A stretch of DNA of 64,000 bases from UBA4923 sp964606165 (GTDB lineage Bacteria > Bacillota > Clostridia > Saccharofermentanales > DTU023), in the NCBI GenBank assembly GCA_964606165.1, contig CAZSFQ010000002.1, positions 76,049-140,048 of the forward strand, in the 5' to 3' direction. Shown one piece after another: positions 27,010 through 35,130 of the stretch; within the stretch, counting starts at the first letter, position 1; each line of letters opens with the position of its first letter. Made by a program: the position numbers and the translations under genes. Below the pieces are notes generated by a model. The model was not told the origin of the DNA. It saw only the letters and a list, made by a program, of their open reading frames with translations, and did not search any database.

Positions 27010-27954
27010 ATGAAGAAAATACCTGTCATCCTGGACGGTGATCCCGGCCACGATGATGCCATCGCCTGGGTGCTGGCCAAGGCCATGCCGGAACTCGATA
27101 TCCTGGCAGTGACGACCTGCTGCGGCAACCAGACGCTTGAGAAAACGACCTACAACGCGGGCCGCGTCATGGCCCTGATCGGCCTTGATGTGCCCCTGGC
27201 GGCCGGCAGGGAGAGGCCGCTTCTGGCCGAGCCCATCATCGCCCCGTCGGTCCACGGCGTGTCGGGTCTGGACGGGCCCGCCCTGCCCGAGCCGGACCGG
27301 CCGGCTGTGATGGAAGAGGCGGCGGCTCTCATGGCCCGCCTGATCGAACAGCATCCCGAGCCCATCGTCCTGATCCCTACAGGGCCTCTGACCAATATCG
27401 CCGCCCTGCTCCTGCTTTATCCGCACCTTAAAAACAGGATCCGCCATATCTACCTGATGGGCGGCGGCATCGGCCACGGCAACTGGACGCCGGCGGCCGA
27501 ATTCAATATCCTGGTGGACCCGGAGGCAGCTGACCTGGTCTTCCGTTCAGGTATTCCCCTCACCATGGCCGGCCTGGACGTCACGGAAAGGGCCCTGGTC
27601 TTCCCGGAGGACTTCGAGCGGATCCGGGCCGTGGGCAATGAAGTGGCCCGGGTCACTGCTGAATGGCTTGACTATTTTTATCAGTTCCATCAGAAGCTGG
27701 GCTATCCCGGCGCGCCCGTCCACGACGCGGTCGCGGTGACCGCCCTGGTCTGTCCCGGCCTGCTTGTCACCCGTGATCTTTATGTGGAGATTGAGACGCG
27801 GGGCGATTACTGCCGCGGCGCGACCATCGGCGATTCCTACGGTATCACCGGGAAGAAGCCCAATGTCCGCTGCGTCATGGACATTGACCGCCAAGCCTTC
27901 GTCGACCTGCTGGTTAAGGCGGTGTCTCATTACGGGAAAGGAGCAGGCACATGA
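27010..27954 (+). CDS. Inosine/uridine-type nucleoside hydrolase 1
   Basis: A 314-residue nucleoside hydrolase that splits ribonucleosides to base and ribose in the cytoplasm. The Ca2+-binding motif DGDPGHDDA lies at residues 9-17, followed by TGPLTNIA, a MGGGIGHGN glycine-rich turn and the C-terminal HDAVAV. It follows the permease genes by 25 bases with a GAGGGAAGG site, so imported nucleosides are probably cleaved by it. The base preference cannot be read from sequence. Confidence 0.92.
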   Translation: MKKIPVILDGDPGHDDAIAWVLAKAMPELDILAVTTCCGNQTLEKTTYNAGRVMALIGLDVPLAAGRERPLLAEPIIAPSVHGVSGLDGPALPEPDRPAVMEEAAALMARLIEQHPEPIVLIPTGPLTNIAALLLLYPHLKNRIRHIYLMGGGIGHGNWTPAAEFNILVDPEAADLVFRSGIPLTMAGLDVTERALVFPEDFERIRAVGNEVARVTAEWLDYFYQFHQKLGYPGAPVHDAVAVTALVCPGLLVTRDLYVEIETRGDYCRGATIGDSYGITGKKPNVRCVMDIDRQAFVDLLVKAVSHYGKGAGT

Positions 27955-28976
27955 GCCACGGGCTGGAAAAAAGAAAAATCCCCCCGTCAGGCGTGCCTTA
28001 CCGTGTGGAAGAAGACAGCTTTTATGACAAGTGTTTTGACGGGCACCCCCTGCCGGTCTGGTTTGACTGCGACACCGGTGTTGATGACGCCATCGCCCTC
28101 CTTTTGCTCCACCAGCTCCCATGCTTCAGGCTGCTTGGCATTTCAACGGTAGCGGGCAACGTCGTCCTGGACAAGACAAGCTACAATACCCTTTGTGTCC
28201 TGGAACTGGCGGGATCGGACCTGCCTGTTTACCGGGGCGCTGACCGGCCCCTGGTCCGGGACCAGATCACCGCGCCCGAAGTCCACGGCATGAATGGCCT
28301 GGGTGATGTCATCCTCCCGGCTCCGTCCCGGCAACTGGAAAAAGAGGAGGCCTGGGACGCCCTCTACCAGGCGGCCCGCGCCTGCAAGGGCGAGTTGGTC
28401 CTGATTGCTGTGGGCCCGCTGACCAACATAGGCCTGGCCCTGGCCAAATACAGGGACCTGCCGTCACTCCTGAAGCGTGTTGTCATCATGGGGGGCGGTG
28501 CCAGGGGCGGAAATACGACGCCGGCAGCGGAGTTCAATATTTTCGCGGATCCGGAGGCTGCCGAAATCCTGTTCAGCTCTGGGGTTCCGGTCACCATGTG
28601 CGGCCTGGACATGACCATGAAGGCCTATCTGACCTCAGAGGAACTGGAAGAGCTTGGCGGCCTGGGCTCTCCCCAAGCCAAATTTGCCAGGGATTGCCTG
28701 CAGAATACGCTCCGCTACTCGCGCTCGCTTGGCCAGCCGGGGGTGGCGCTTCACGACCCGGCGGCCGTCCTTTTCGCGGCCGATGATTCCATCTTTGAGT
28801 CTTACCCCGCCTGGGTCCGTGTTGAAACCAGAGGGGATCGGAGCTACGGCAAAACGGTCACCGATCTTTTCTCTGACAAGAAGATGCAGGATCGCAATCA
28901 CCGTGTCGTCATTGACGTCGACCGGGACAAGTTCAAGGGCAGAATCTTTTATTTGTTGGGGCGCTATGGGAAATAA
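27951..28976 (+). CDS. Inosine/uridine-type nucleoside hydrolase 2
   Basis: A 341-residue paralogue of the preceding enzyme with an N-terminal extension of about 35 residues. It has the metal motif FDCDTGVDDA (Asp39, Asp41, Asp45, Asp46), VGPLTNIG, a MGGGARGGN turn and HDPAAV. The start codon overlaps the upstream stop as ATGA. Two diverged hydrolases in one transporter operon suggest complementary base or sugar specificity. Confidence 0.9.
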   Translation: MSHGLEKRKIPPSGVPYRVEEDSFYDKCFDGHPLPVWFDCDTGVDDAIALLLLHQLPCFRLLGISTVAGNVVLDKTSYNTLCVLELAGSDLPVYRGADRPLVRDQITAPEVHGMNGLGDVILPAPSRQLEKEEAWDALYQAARACKGELVLIAVGPLTNIGLALAKYRDLPSLLKRVVIMGGGARGGNTTPAAEFNIFADPEAAEILFSSGVPVTMCGLDMTMKAYLTSEELEELGGLGSPQAKFARDCLQNTLRYSRSLGQPGVALHDPAAVLFAADDSIFESYPAWVRVETRGDRSYGKTVTDLFSDKKMQDRNHRVVIDVDRDKFKGRIFYLLGRYGK

Positions 28977-29574
28977 GAAGATCGACCTGCTTTACATCGA
29001 CTGCTGCGTCCGCGGGGAAGAATCGCGGACCAGGCAGCTGGCCGAAGCCTTTCTTGACGAATTGGAAGAAAGAGGCGGCTTCTCCCTTGACAGGCTGGTT
29101 TTGACCGAAGAAGCCCTCCTGCCCCTGGCGGGTGAATTCTTCCGGCAGCGCGAGCGGCTCCTGGAGGCAGGCGCCCTGGATCACCCGCGTTTCCGCTACG
29201 CGCGTCAGTTCGCCAGGGCTGACCGGATTCTGGTCGCGGCCCCCTTCTGGGACCTGAGCGTCCCGGCCCTTTTGAAAATCTACATCGAGAATGTCAGCGT
29301 CCAGGGCATCACCTTCGACGTAGACCCGGAAAACAACCTGCTCTATGGTATCTGCCGGGCCGGCAAGCTCTTGTTTTTGACGACCCGGGGCGGGCACTAC
29401 AGGGACTCCCCGCTTGAGACGGGCCTGCCCCTGATGCGGAACCTGACTGAATTCTTCGGTATCCCGGTCTTTGACTCAATCGCGGCCGATGGCATGGATC
29501 TGCTGATCCTGCCGCCGGAAGTCATTTTGGACAAGGCCATCGGTGAGGCCAGACAGCTGGCGAAAAGCTGGTAG
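28966..29574 (+). CDS. Flavodoxin-fold NAD(P)H-dependent oxidoreductase
   Basis: A 202-residue protein of the flavodoxin-like NAD(P)H dehydrogenase/azoreductase type. It has a Rossmann-like first strand KKIDLLYIDCC, a PFWDLSVPALLKIYIENV segment typical of FMN-binding quinone reductases, and a GKLLFLTTRGG strand. It starts 11 bases inside the second nucleoside hydrolase and is the last gene of the operon. Its electron acceptor and its link with nucleoside use are unknown. Confidence 0.8.
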   Translation: MGNKKIDLLYIDCCVRGEESRTRQLAEAFLDELEERGGFSLDRLVLTEEALLPLAGEFFRQRERLLEAGALDHPRFRYARQFARADRILVAAPFWDLSVPALLKIYIENVSVQGITFDVDPENNLLYGICRAGKLLFLTTRGGHYRDSPLETGLPLMRNLTEFFGIPVFDSIAADGMDLLILPPEVILDKAIGEARQLAKSW

Positions 29575-30035
29575 CGGATCCGGGCTTTTTTGAGCCCCCT
29601 GTATCCTCTATATACCAATTGAGGGTGATGGATGAGTTTCCACAAGATACAGACCCTGTTGCTATTGCTTTAATCCATATTGTGGTCAACCCCAGCGATA
29701 TGTGCTTTTTCAAGCCTCTTATCCGCCTGCCAAGTGGAGAAAAGGAACAGACTGAAAAGCTGTTGCAGCAGGCTTTGGGGGTTCAAATCCCTCCGTCCCC
29801 ACCAGTCAAACAAGATATCCATCAATACAATCATTGGATAACATGAAGTTTTCCTAACCACCAAACAAGCACAAACCTAACCTTATGATACTATGAGTAG
29901 GACAACAAAGGATTAGGCTCAAAGCACTACAAAGAAGCAGTTTTAACAGGCACACCGAGTAAATTTTCATTCATTTTACCAAGAGTGAAAGAGAGAGAAC
30001 CATTTTAAGTCAAACATTATTTTAGGAGAAGCATT
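29575..30035. other. AT-richer intergenic stretch carrying a tRNA 3'-end fragment
   Basis: No convincing gene lies in these 461 bases. Base composition drops visibly in GC compared with both sides. The region holds a GGGCT-TTTTTG-AGCCC hairpin at about 29581-29597 just after the operon end and a tRNA-like 3' end at 29777-29804. The rest is featureless sequence up to the lipoprotein gene. Confidence 0.6.
29777..29804 (+). other. Truncated tRNA 3' end (T arm, acceptor strand, CCA)
   Basis: The stretch reads as a T stem GGGGG, a T loop TTCAAAT, the closing strand CCCTC, an acceptor strand CGTCCCC, discriminator A and CCA. No matching 5' acceptor (GGGGACG), D arm or anticodon arm is found upstream, so it is not a full gene. 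The antisense frame gives the RRDLNPQS peptide often produced by tRNA 3' ends. Such fragments are typical right-hand attachment sites of integrated elements. Confidence 0.6.
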
Positions 30036-30557
30036 GTGAAAAAAGTAGCATTAGTTATAGCCTTTTTATTAGTTTTCACACTTACTGCTTGTAGCAGCAA
30101 ACCAAAACCCACCAAGCCTACCCAAAGCAGTAAAACAGGGGCTAGTGAACCAAAAGAGACAGAAGATAATTCGGGTGGCAGCGGCTCTGTCCATGAGCCT
30201 GAAACTCCTGATCCTGGCTATGTATATGAACCCGAAAGAGTTGTACCAGAAGGCTTGCCTGTTTATCCGGGTGCAGTTTTGACCTTTGACACAGAAGTGT
30301 GGTCGTGGAACGAAGGCTTGCATTGGATGTGGATGTATGAGGATGCCGGTAGTGCGATCGAGATACTTGAATTTTTCAAAACCGAACTCGGGAAGTTGGG
30401 TTTTGAAATTGTTGATTCATATGCAGACGATATAGAACTCAGACTTGTTGACAAAACGGAAACAGTAAATGTCGGGTATTCTGCTGACGAAAATGATGAC
30501 CTCAATCAGCTTGGTTATATGATTACAGTCAACCTTGATGGATGGGATAACAGGTAG
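30036..30557 (+). CDS. Putative lipoprotein of unknown function
   Basis: A 173-residue secreted lipoprotein. The signal peptide ends in a lipobox LTAC with Cys at residue 19, then comes a Lys/Pro/Ser/Thr-rich linker to about residue 65 and a compact acidic C-terminal domain. I do not recognise the domain. The start is a GTG preceded by TAGGAG. Its codon use is AT-rich (many AAA, GAA, TTA, TAT), unlike its neighbours, which suggests recent acquisition. It stands alone between an AT-rich gap and a strong hairpin. Confidence 0.75.
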   Translation: MKKVALVIAFLLVFTLTACSSKPKPTKPTQSSKTGASEPKETEDNSGGSGSVHEPETPDPGYVYEPERVVPEGLPVYPGAVLTFDTEVWSWNEGLHWMWMYEDAGSAIEILEFFKTELGKLGFEIVDSYADDIELRLVDKTETVNVGYSADENDDLNQLGYMITVNLDGWDNR

Positions 30558-30667
30558 TTTGTAAAGCAAAACAAAAGAAAGGAAAGCCTCTCCATTCTTT
30601 GTTGAGGCTATAGATTCCAAACTAGAGGGTGATCACTGGCCTCTCGCGAATCGAAAATATCAAGCAG

Positions 30668-30698
30668 AAAAGGGGAATTATTGCACAAATTCCCCTTT
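30668..30698. terminator. Strong symmetric hairpin, probable bidirectional terminator
   Basis: AAAGGGGAATT and AATTCCCCTTT form an 11-base-pair stem around ATTGCACAA or a close variant. The A and T tracts at either end let it work in both directions. It separates the AT-rich island from the ribosomal operon. Confidence 0.65.
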
Positions 30699-30765
30699 AA
30701 AAGTCATATATGGGCGTTTCAGCCATCACCCGCTGGATGGTATATATGCAGTATCCTTCCGGCGT

Positions 30766-30794
30766 TTGACAGCTGTAACATGCTGTGCTACTAT
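30766..30794 (+). promoter_or_regulatory. Promoter of the rpmG-secE-nusG-ribosomal operon
   Basis: A perfect -35 box TTGACA at 30766-30771 is followed after 17 bases by TACTAT at 30789-30794. The transcript would begin with the CTTGTC...GACAAG structured leader before rpmG. Confidence 0.7.
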
Positions 30795-30870
30795 ACTTCT
30801 GCTTGTCAGACGCGCGGGTCTTTTTTTTTGCGCGGACAAGTGTTTTGACTGGATATTTGGAGGTCCCGAT

Positions 30871-31035
30871 ATGGCAAAGCCCGGTGCGCGTGAACGGATT
30901 ACGCTGGCATGCTCGGAGTGCAAGCAGCGCAATTACGACACCAAAAAGAATAAAATGCATACGCCGGATAAACTGGAATTGAAAAAATTCTGCCGGTTCT
31001 GCAATAAGCACACGATTCACCGCGAAACGAAGTAA
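30871..31035 (+). CDS. rpmG: 50S ribosomal protein L33 (zinc-ribbon form)
   Basis: A 54-residue L33 of the large ribosomal subunit. Two CxxC pairs (ACSECK and FCRFCN) make it the zinc-binding C+ form. The KKNKMHTPDKLELKKFC segment is characteristic. The ATG at 30871 has GGAGG upstream; longer readings through the promoter are rejected. It leads secE-nusG, the common Bacillota order. Confidence 0.95.
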   Translation: MAKPGARERITLACSECKQRNYDTKKNKMHTPDKLELKKFCRFCNKHTIHRETK

Positions 31036-31060
31036 TCGAAAATTCACGGGAGTGGACGCA

Positions 31061-31438
31061 ATGGCGAGTAAAAAAACAGCGGACAGACGCGGCAAGAAAC
31101 CGGTGAAAAAGAGCAGCAAGCCGTCTTTGGGCGGCCGCCTTCGGAAATGGTTTGTCAATATTATCACCGAGCTGAAGCGGGTGATCTGGCCCGACAAGAA
31201 AAAACTGAGACAAAGCACCATGACGGTCCTGCTCATTATCGCGATTTCGGTGGTCATCATCCTTGTCTTTGACACAGTCATCACCTTCATCATGCGTACG
31301 TCGGGCATCTATTCCACCAAGGAAACGCAAGATGAGACAGACATCCCGGTCGTGGAAGAGGAGCAGACATGGCGGGGCCGCGACAGGTCGGCCGTGCGCT
31401 TGGCGGCCGGCGGCGTGCGGATCGTCTTTGAGGGATAG
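31061..31438 (+). CDS. secE: Preprotein translocase subunit SecE, with extra tails
   Basis: A 125-residue SecE. The conserved amphipathic helix ELKRVIWPDKKKLRQST is followed by one transmembrane segment at about 50-75. SecE clamps SecY in the export channel. It is longer than most Gram-positive SecE proteins: about 30 basic residues precede the core and about 45 residues, partly acidic, follow the membrane segment. The ATG at 31061 with GGGAG upstream is chosen over the GTG at 31052. Confidence 0.93.
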   Translation: MASKKTADRRGKKPVKKSSKPSLGGRLRKWFVNIITELKRVIWPDKKKLRQSTMTVLLIIAISVVIILVFDTVITFIMRTSGIYSTKETQDETDIPVVEEEQTWRGRDRSAVRLAAGGVRIVFEG

Positions 31439-31441
31439 AAG

Positions 31442-31984
31442 ATGAGCGATTCGCCCGACAACCAAGAGGCGCTGTGGTATGTCATCCACACCTATTCCGG
31501 TTACGAGAACAGGGTCAAGGCGACCCTGGACCTGATTATCGAGAACCGTGGCCTCCAGGAGATGATCCAGGAGGTATTGGTGCCGACCGAGACAGTGATC
31601 GAAATCAAGGACGGCAAAAGGCGCAACGTTGAGCGCAAGATCTATCCGGGCTACGTACTGATCAAAATGGTTCTGACCGACGAAATCTGGTACATCGTGC
31701 GCAACACACGCGGTGTAACGAGCTTTGTCGGGCCTTCGAGCACCAATCCGGTCCCCCTGACCGAGGATGAACTGGGCCTGATGGGCCTTGACTCCGACTG
31801 GGAGCCGGTCATGGATTATGGTGTCGGGGATGACGTTCGCGTCATCAGCGGACCGCTTGAGGGTTTTGACGGCAGGGTGGAAGAGATCAACATTGAGAAG
31901 AAAAAAGTAACCGTGCTGGTCTCCATGTTCGGCCGTGAAACCCCGGTTGAGCTGGAGCTGACCCAGGTCATGAAACAGGATTAG
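31442..31984 (+). CDS. nusG: Transcription termination/antitermination factor NusG
   Basis: A 180-residue NusG. The N-terminal NGN domain starts with WYVIHTYSGYENRVKATL and binds RNA polymerase. The C-terminal KOW domain has DDVRVISGPLEGFDG. The length is standard. It lies 3 bases after secE, the universal neighbour. Confidence 0.97.
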   Translation: MSDSPDNQEALWYVIHTYSGYENRVKATLDLIIENRGLQEMIQEVLVPTETVIEIKDGKRRNVERKIYPGYVLIKMVLTDEIWYIVRNTRGVTSFVGPSSTNPVPLTEDELGLMGLDSDWEPVMDYGVGDDVRVISGPLEGFDGRVEEINIEKKKVTVLVSMFGRETPVELELTQVMKQD

Positions 31985-32051
31985 GCATAAGACAGGATTG
32001 CTGTCATGCAAATAAAGATCGCGAGATCAAAAAAAATTGGGAGGTGGCTGA

Positions 32052-32483
32052 ATGGCTAAGCCAGTAACCGCATATGTGAAGCTTCAGATTCCTGCGGGCC
32101 AGGCAACGCCGGCGCCGCCGGTTGGACCAGCTCTCGGACAACACGGGCTCAATATTGCCCAGTTCGTCCGGGAATTTAATGAACGGACACAGAAGGACAT
32201 GGGGCTGGTAATCCCCGTTGTCATCACGGTCTATCAGGACCGCAGTTATTCGTTCATTACAAAAACCCCACCGGCGTCCGTGCTGTTGAAGAAGGCCTGC
32301 AACCTGGAAAAAGCTTCAGGAACACCGGACAGGGACAAGGTGGCGACCGTCTCCTGGTCCGAATGCAAGCGCATCGCCGGGATCAAGATGGAAGATACAA
32401 ACGCCGCTGACATTGAAGCCGGCGCCCGGATGATCGCGGGGACAGCCCGCAGCATGGGCATCATTGTCGACTACGACAATTAA
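32052..32483 (+). CDS. rplK: 50S ribosomal protein L11
   Basis: A 143-residue L11, which binds 23S rRNA at the GTPase-associated centre. The N-terminal KLQIPAGQATPAPPVGPALG and the C-terminal GTARSMGI segments are diagnostic. The start has GGGAGGTGG upstream. It is followed by rplA after 12 bases. Confidence 0.98.
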   Translation: MAKPVTAYVKLQIPAGQATPAPPVGPALGQHGLNIAQFVREFNERTQKDMGLVIPVVITVYQDRSYSFITKTPPASVLLKKACNLEKASGTPDRDKVATVSWSECKRIAGIKMEDTNAADIEAGARMIAGTARSMGIIVDYDN

Positions 32484-32495
32484 GGAGGGACCGGC

Positions 32496-33188
32496 ATGAA
32501 ACGTGGTAAACGCTATAAAGAAGCTGCCAAACTCGTCGATCCCCACGCGATCTACGAGCCGGCGGAAGCACTTGGACTGGTCGTCCAGGGCGCGACGGCC
32601 AAGTTTGATGAGACCGTCGAAATCCATTTGAAGATGGGCGTCGATTCGCGGCGCGCCGACCAGCAAATCCGCGGCACGGTCATCCTGCCCCACGGGACAG
32701 GCAAGACCATGCGGGTGGCTGTGTTCGCCAAGGGACCGGCCGCCGAGGAGGCCAGGGAAGCGGGTGCCGATTTTGTCGGGGCCGAGGAATTGGCTGACAA
32801 GATTCAAAAAGAGGGCTGGCTGGATTTTGATGTCGCCATCGCCACCCCTGACATGATGGGCGTAGTCGGCCGCCTGGGGAAGGTGCTCGGCCCGCGCGGC
32901 CTTATGCCCAACCCCAAGTCCGGCACGGTGACGACCGATGTCGGCCGGGCCGTCGCTGAGGCCAAGGCAGGCAGAATCGAATACAGACTGGAAAAGCAAA
33001 ATATTATCCACTGTGCCATCGGCAAGGCTTCCTTTGGGCCGGAGAAACTTCTGGACAACTACGACGCCCTGCTCGACGCGGTGATACGGGCCAAGCCCGC
33101 CGCCGCAAAAGGCCAGTACATCCAACGCTGCACCCTGACGAGTACCATGGGTCCCGGTGTCCGCACCAACCCGAAACTTTCAAAGTAG
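32496..33188 (+). CDS. rplA: 50S ribosomal protein L1
   Basis: A 230-residue L1, which forms the mobile stalk near the E site and can repress its own operon. Motifs include KRYKEAAKLVD at the N-terminus and GPRGLMPNPKSGTVT in the second domain. The length is standard. A 177-base structured gap separates it from rplJ. Confidence 0.98.
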   Translation: MKRGKRYKEAAKLVDPHAIYEPAEALGLVVQGATAKFDETVEIHLKMGVDSRRADQQIRGTVILPHGTGKTMRVAVFAKGPAAEEAREAGADFVGAEELADKIQKEGWLDFDVAIATPDMMGVVGRLGKVLGPRGLMPNPKSGTVTTDVGRAVAEAKAGRIEYRLEKQNIIHCAIGKASFGPEKLLDNYDALLDAVIRAKPAAAKGQYIQRCTLTSTMGPGVRTNPKLSK

Positions 33189-33225
33189 GGTGACGCCCGC
33201 CCTTGCGGGCTAAAAAACCAAATAC

Positions 33226-33346
33226 CTACGACGCCGTAGAAAGCAGGAGTCCCATGGACGTAAACAGGTCGCGCTGTCCCGCCGAGGCGGAAGGACGGAT
33301 CTTTAGAGACGCCCCTTCGCCTGTTGCGGAGGGGTGTTTATATTTT
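33226..33346 (+). promoter_or_regulatory. Ribosomal protein L10 leader with terminator-like hairpin
   Basis: The gap before rplJ contains CTACG-ACGC-CGTAG, the AAGCAGGA and GCCGAGGCGG segments that I recognise from Bacillota L10 leaders, and a final stem ACGCCCCTTCGC/GCGGAGGGGTGT at 33309-33337 followed by TTATATTTT. In this family free L10(L12)4 binds the leader and stops transcription or translation of rplJ-rplL. The leader assignment is pattern-based; the final hairpin is seen directly. Confidence 0.65.
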
Positions 33347-33365
33347 GATAAGGAGGAAGTATCAC

Positions 33366-34034
33366 ATGCCCAGTAAAAAGATACTGGAACTGAAGAAGAA
33401 ACGGGTCGACGCCCTGGTCAAAGAGCTGGAAAATGCTGAGTCCATCGTATTTTCCGACTACAAAGGCCTGACAGTTGAACAGGATACCCAGATGCGCGCT
33501 GAGTTCCGTGACAAGAACCTGAACTACAAGGTTGTCAAGAATTCAATCTCGTCACGTGCCTTCGAAAAGCTCGGGATCGAGGGTCTTGAGGAGACTCTGA
33601 CCGGACCGACCGCCATTGCCTACAGCAATGAAGATGTTGTCCTGGCGCCCAGGCTGGTACGCGAGTATACCGAGAAGTTTCGCAAGATGAGCATCAAGGG
33701 CGGTATTGTCGGCAAAGAGGTCCATCCGCTCGACTACATCATGGCGCTCTCACGCGTCGAGTCGCGCGAGAACCTCTATGGCAAGCTGCTGTTCATGATG
33801 CTTTACCCGCTGACGGCCTTTGCCCAGATCGCCTCACAGGTTGCTGAAAAGGGTACTGAAACGGGTGCCGCCACTGTGGCGGAACTGGCCCAGGCAAAGA
33901 CAGAGGAGCCGGCAGAAGAACCGGCCGAAGAACCGGTAGAAGAGACCGTCGCTGAAGAAGCCGGTCAAACCCTTGAAGAAACAGCTGAAGTAGAAGTTGA
34001 AGAAACTAGAGAAGATAAACTGGAGGAAAATTAA
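33366..34034 (+). CDS. rplJ: 50S ribosomal protein L10 with acidic C-terminal extension
   Basis: A 222-residue L10, the base of the L7/L12 stalk. The core (SIVFSDYKGLTVEQ, NYKVVKNSI) ends near residue 170. A tail of about 50 residues follows, almost all Glu, Ala, Pro, Thr and Val in EEPAEEPVEE-type repeats. L10 proteins are usually near 165-175 residues, so the tail is unusual. The ATG at 33366 has AAGGAGGAAG upstream. Confidence 0.95.
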   Translation: MPSKKILELKKKRVDALVKELENAESIVFSDYKGLTVEQDTQMRAEFRDKNLNYKVVKNSISSRAFEKLGIEGLEETLTGPTAIAYSNEDVVLAPRLVREYTEKFRKMSIKGGIVGKEVHPLDYIMALSRVESRENLYGKLLFMMLYPLTAFAQIASQVAEKGTETGAATVAELAQAKTEEPAEEPAEEPVEETVAEEAGQTLEETAEVEVEETREDKLEEN

Positions 34035-34036
34035 GC

Positions 34037-34417
34037 ATGGATAAGGAAAAAATTGACGGCATCATGGAGGCCGTGAAGAATCTGACCATTTTGGAACTGA
34101 ACGATCTCGTCAAAGCCATGGAGGAAGAGTTCGGCGTGTCTGCCGCCGCCATGGCCGTCGCGGCACCCGCAGCCGGCAACAATACCGGCGCTGAAGAAGC
34201 CGAAAAGACGGAATTTGACGTTATCTTGAAAAATGCCGGCCAGGCAAAACTGGCTGTCATCAAGGTGGTGCGCGAGTTGACCGGCCTGGGTCTCAAGGAA
34301 GCCAAGGCCCTTGTCGACGAGGCCCCCAAGCCCGTCAAGGAAAAGGTCAGCAAAGAGGACGCCGAGGATGCTGCCAAAGTGCTTCGTGAAGCTGGCGCGG
34401 AAGTCGACGTTGAGTAA
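34037..34417 (+). CDS. rplL: 50S ribosomal protein L7/L12
   Basis: A 126-residue L7/L12 that recruits translation GTPases. The N-terminal dimerisation helix contains LTILELNDLVKAMEEEFGVS. The C-terminal domain has KLAVIKVVRELTGLGLKEAK. It follows rplJ by 2 bases and ends the operon at a strong terminator. Confidence 0.98.
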   Translation: MDKEKIDGIMEAVKNLTILELNDLVKAMEEEFGVSAAAMAVAAPAAGNNTGAEEAEKTEFDVILKNAGQAKLAVIKVVRELTGLGLKEAKALVDEAPKPVKEKVSKEDAEDAAKVLREAGAEVDVE

Positions 34418-34442
34418 AGGGGATTCATCCCAGGCCCGGCAA

Positions 34443-34474
34443 GGCGGCCCTGTTTCCGGCAGGGCCGCCTTTTT
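34443..34474 (+). terminator. Rho-independent terminator after rplL
   Basis: GGCGGCCCTG and CAGGGCCGCC form a perfect 10-base-pair stem around a 7-base loop, followed by TTTTT. It ends the ribosomal operon before any rpoB gene. Confidence 0.9.
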
Positions 34475-34488
34475 CATCACTTGGGGGT

Positions 34489-35016
34489 TCAGGCCTTCTT
34501 GACTTCGTTGGGGCTGCTGTCCGCTTCCCCGGCAAATGGCGGATTCTCCTCCAGCAGCGGGCTCACCCGGTAATTGTTTTCGAATTCATGGACCAGGCGG
34601 TTGAAGCGCTTGATGATTTGTTTGCGGGCGATGATACCCAGAAAAAGGCCGTCACGGTCGGTCACGCAAAGGTAGTTGGCATTGACAAGAAGGTGCAGGA
34701 TATCTTCCAGGGGCGAATCGGTATAGACTACGAAAACATTTCGCTCCATCACGTCCTTGACTTTGCGTAGATCGAGCTGGTCCCAGTGATAATTATCATC
34801 ACCGAGTATGCCCTTGAAGATGGCGGGCATGCCTACAACACCTGCGAGGCGGGAAGAATCATCTAATACGGGGACTGAAGTGAAACCGACACTGGAGAGG
34901 AGTAACATGGCGTGCATCAATGTATTTTCTGTGCGGACCGTCGCGCAATGCTCCGCGTCGATCATGAGCGGGTCATCCCCCTGCAACAGAAAAGGGCCGA
35001 TATGCTTTCCTATCAT
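34489..35016 (-). CDS. Two-CBS-domain protein
   Basis: A 175-residue protein made of a CBS domain pair, the Bateman module that usually senses adenine nucleotides. Segments VGFTSVPVLDDSSRLAGVVG and NYLCVTDRDGLFLGIIARKQII mark the two domains. The start has GGGAGG upstream on the minus strand. No catalytic domain is attached, so it is a stand-alone sensor related to the YkuL/CbpA type. It converges on rplL, sharing its terminator region. Confidence 0.85.
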   Translation of the reverse strand: MIGKHIGPFLLQGDDPLMIDAEHCATVRTENTLMHAMLLLSSVGFTSVPVLDDSSRLAGVVGMPAIFKGILGDDNYHWDQLDLRKVKDVMERNVFVVYTDSPLEDILHLLVNANYLCVTDRDGLFLGIIARKQIIKRFNRLVHEFENNYRVSPLLEENPPFAGEADSSPNEVKKA

Positions 35017-35130
35017 GAAAGAACCTCCCTGTTCTTGTTGAGTACAGATTACAACAAATCGGACTTTCTTTCACAAACAAATTATGAACAATGACGAATC
35101 GGACAAGAAGAGGCCGCGTGCTATAGTGAG

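Larger units (their letters stand above)
30558..30870. other. Intergenic region between the lipoprotein and rpmG
   Basis: These 313 bases hold a GCCTC/GAGGC hairpin near 30583-30606, the terminator hairpin at 30668-30698, the rpmG promoter at 30766 and a CTTGTC...GACAAG structure around a poly-T loop at about 30803-30842. No coding sequence is supported. Confidence 0.6.

Noticed and set aside
29670..29864. A 64-residue minus-strand frame containing RRDLNPQS
   Set aside because: This peptide is a known artefact of reading the reverse strand of a tRNA 3' end.
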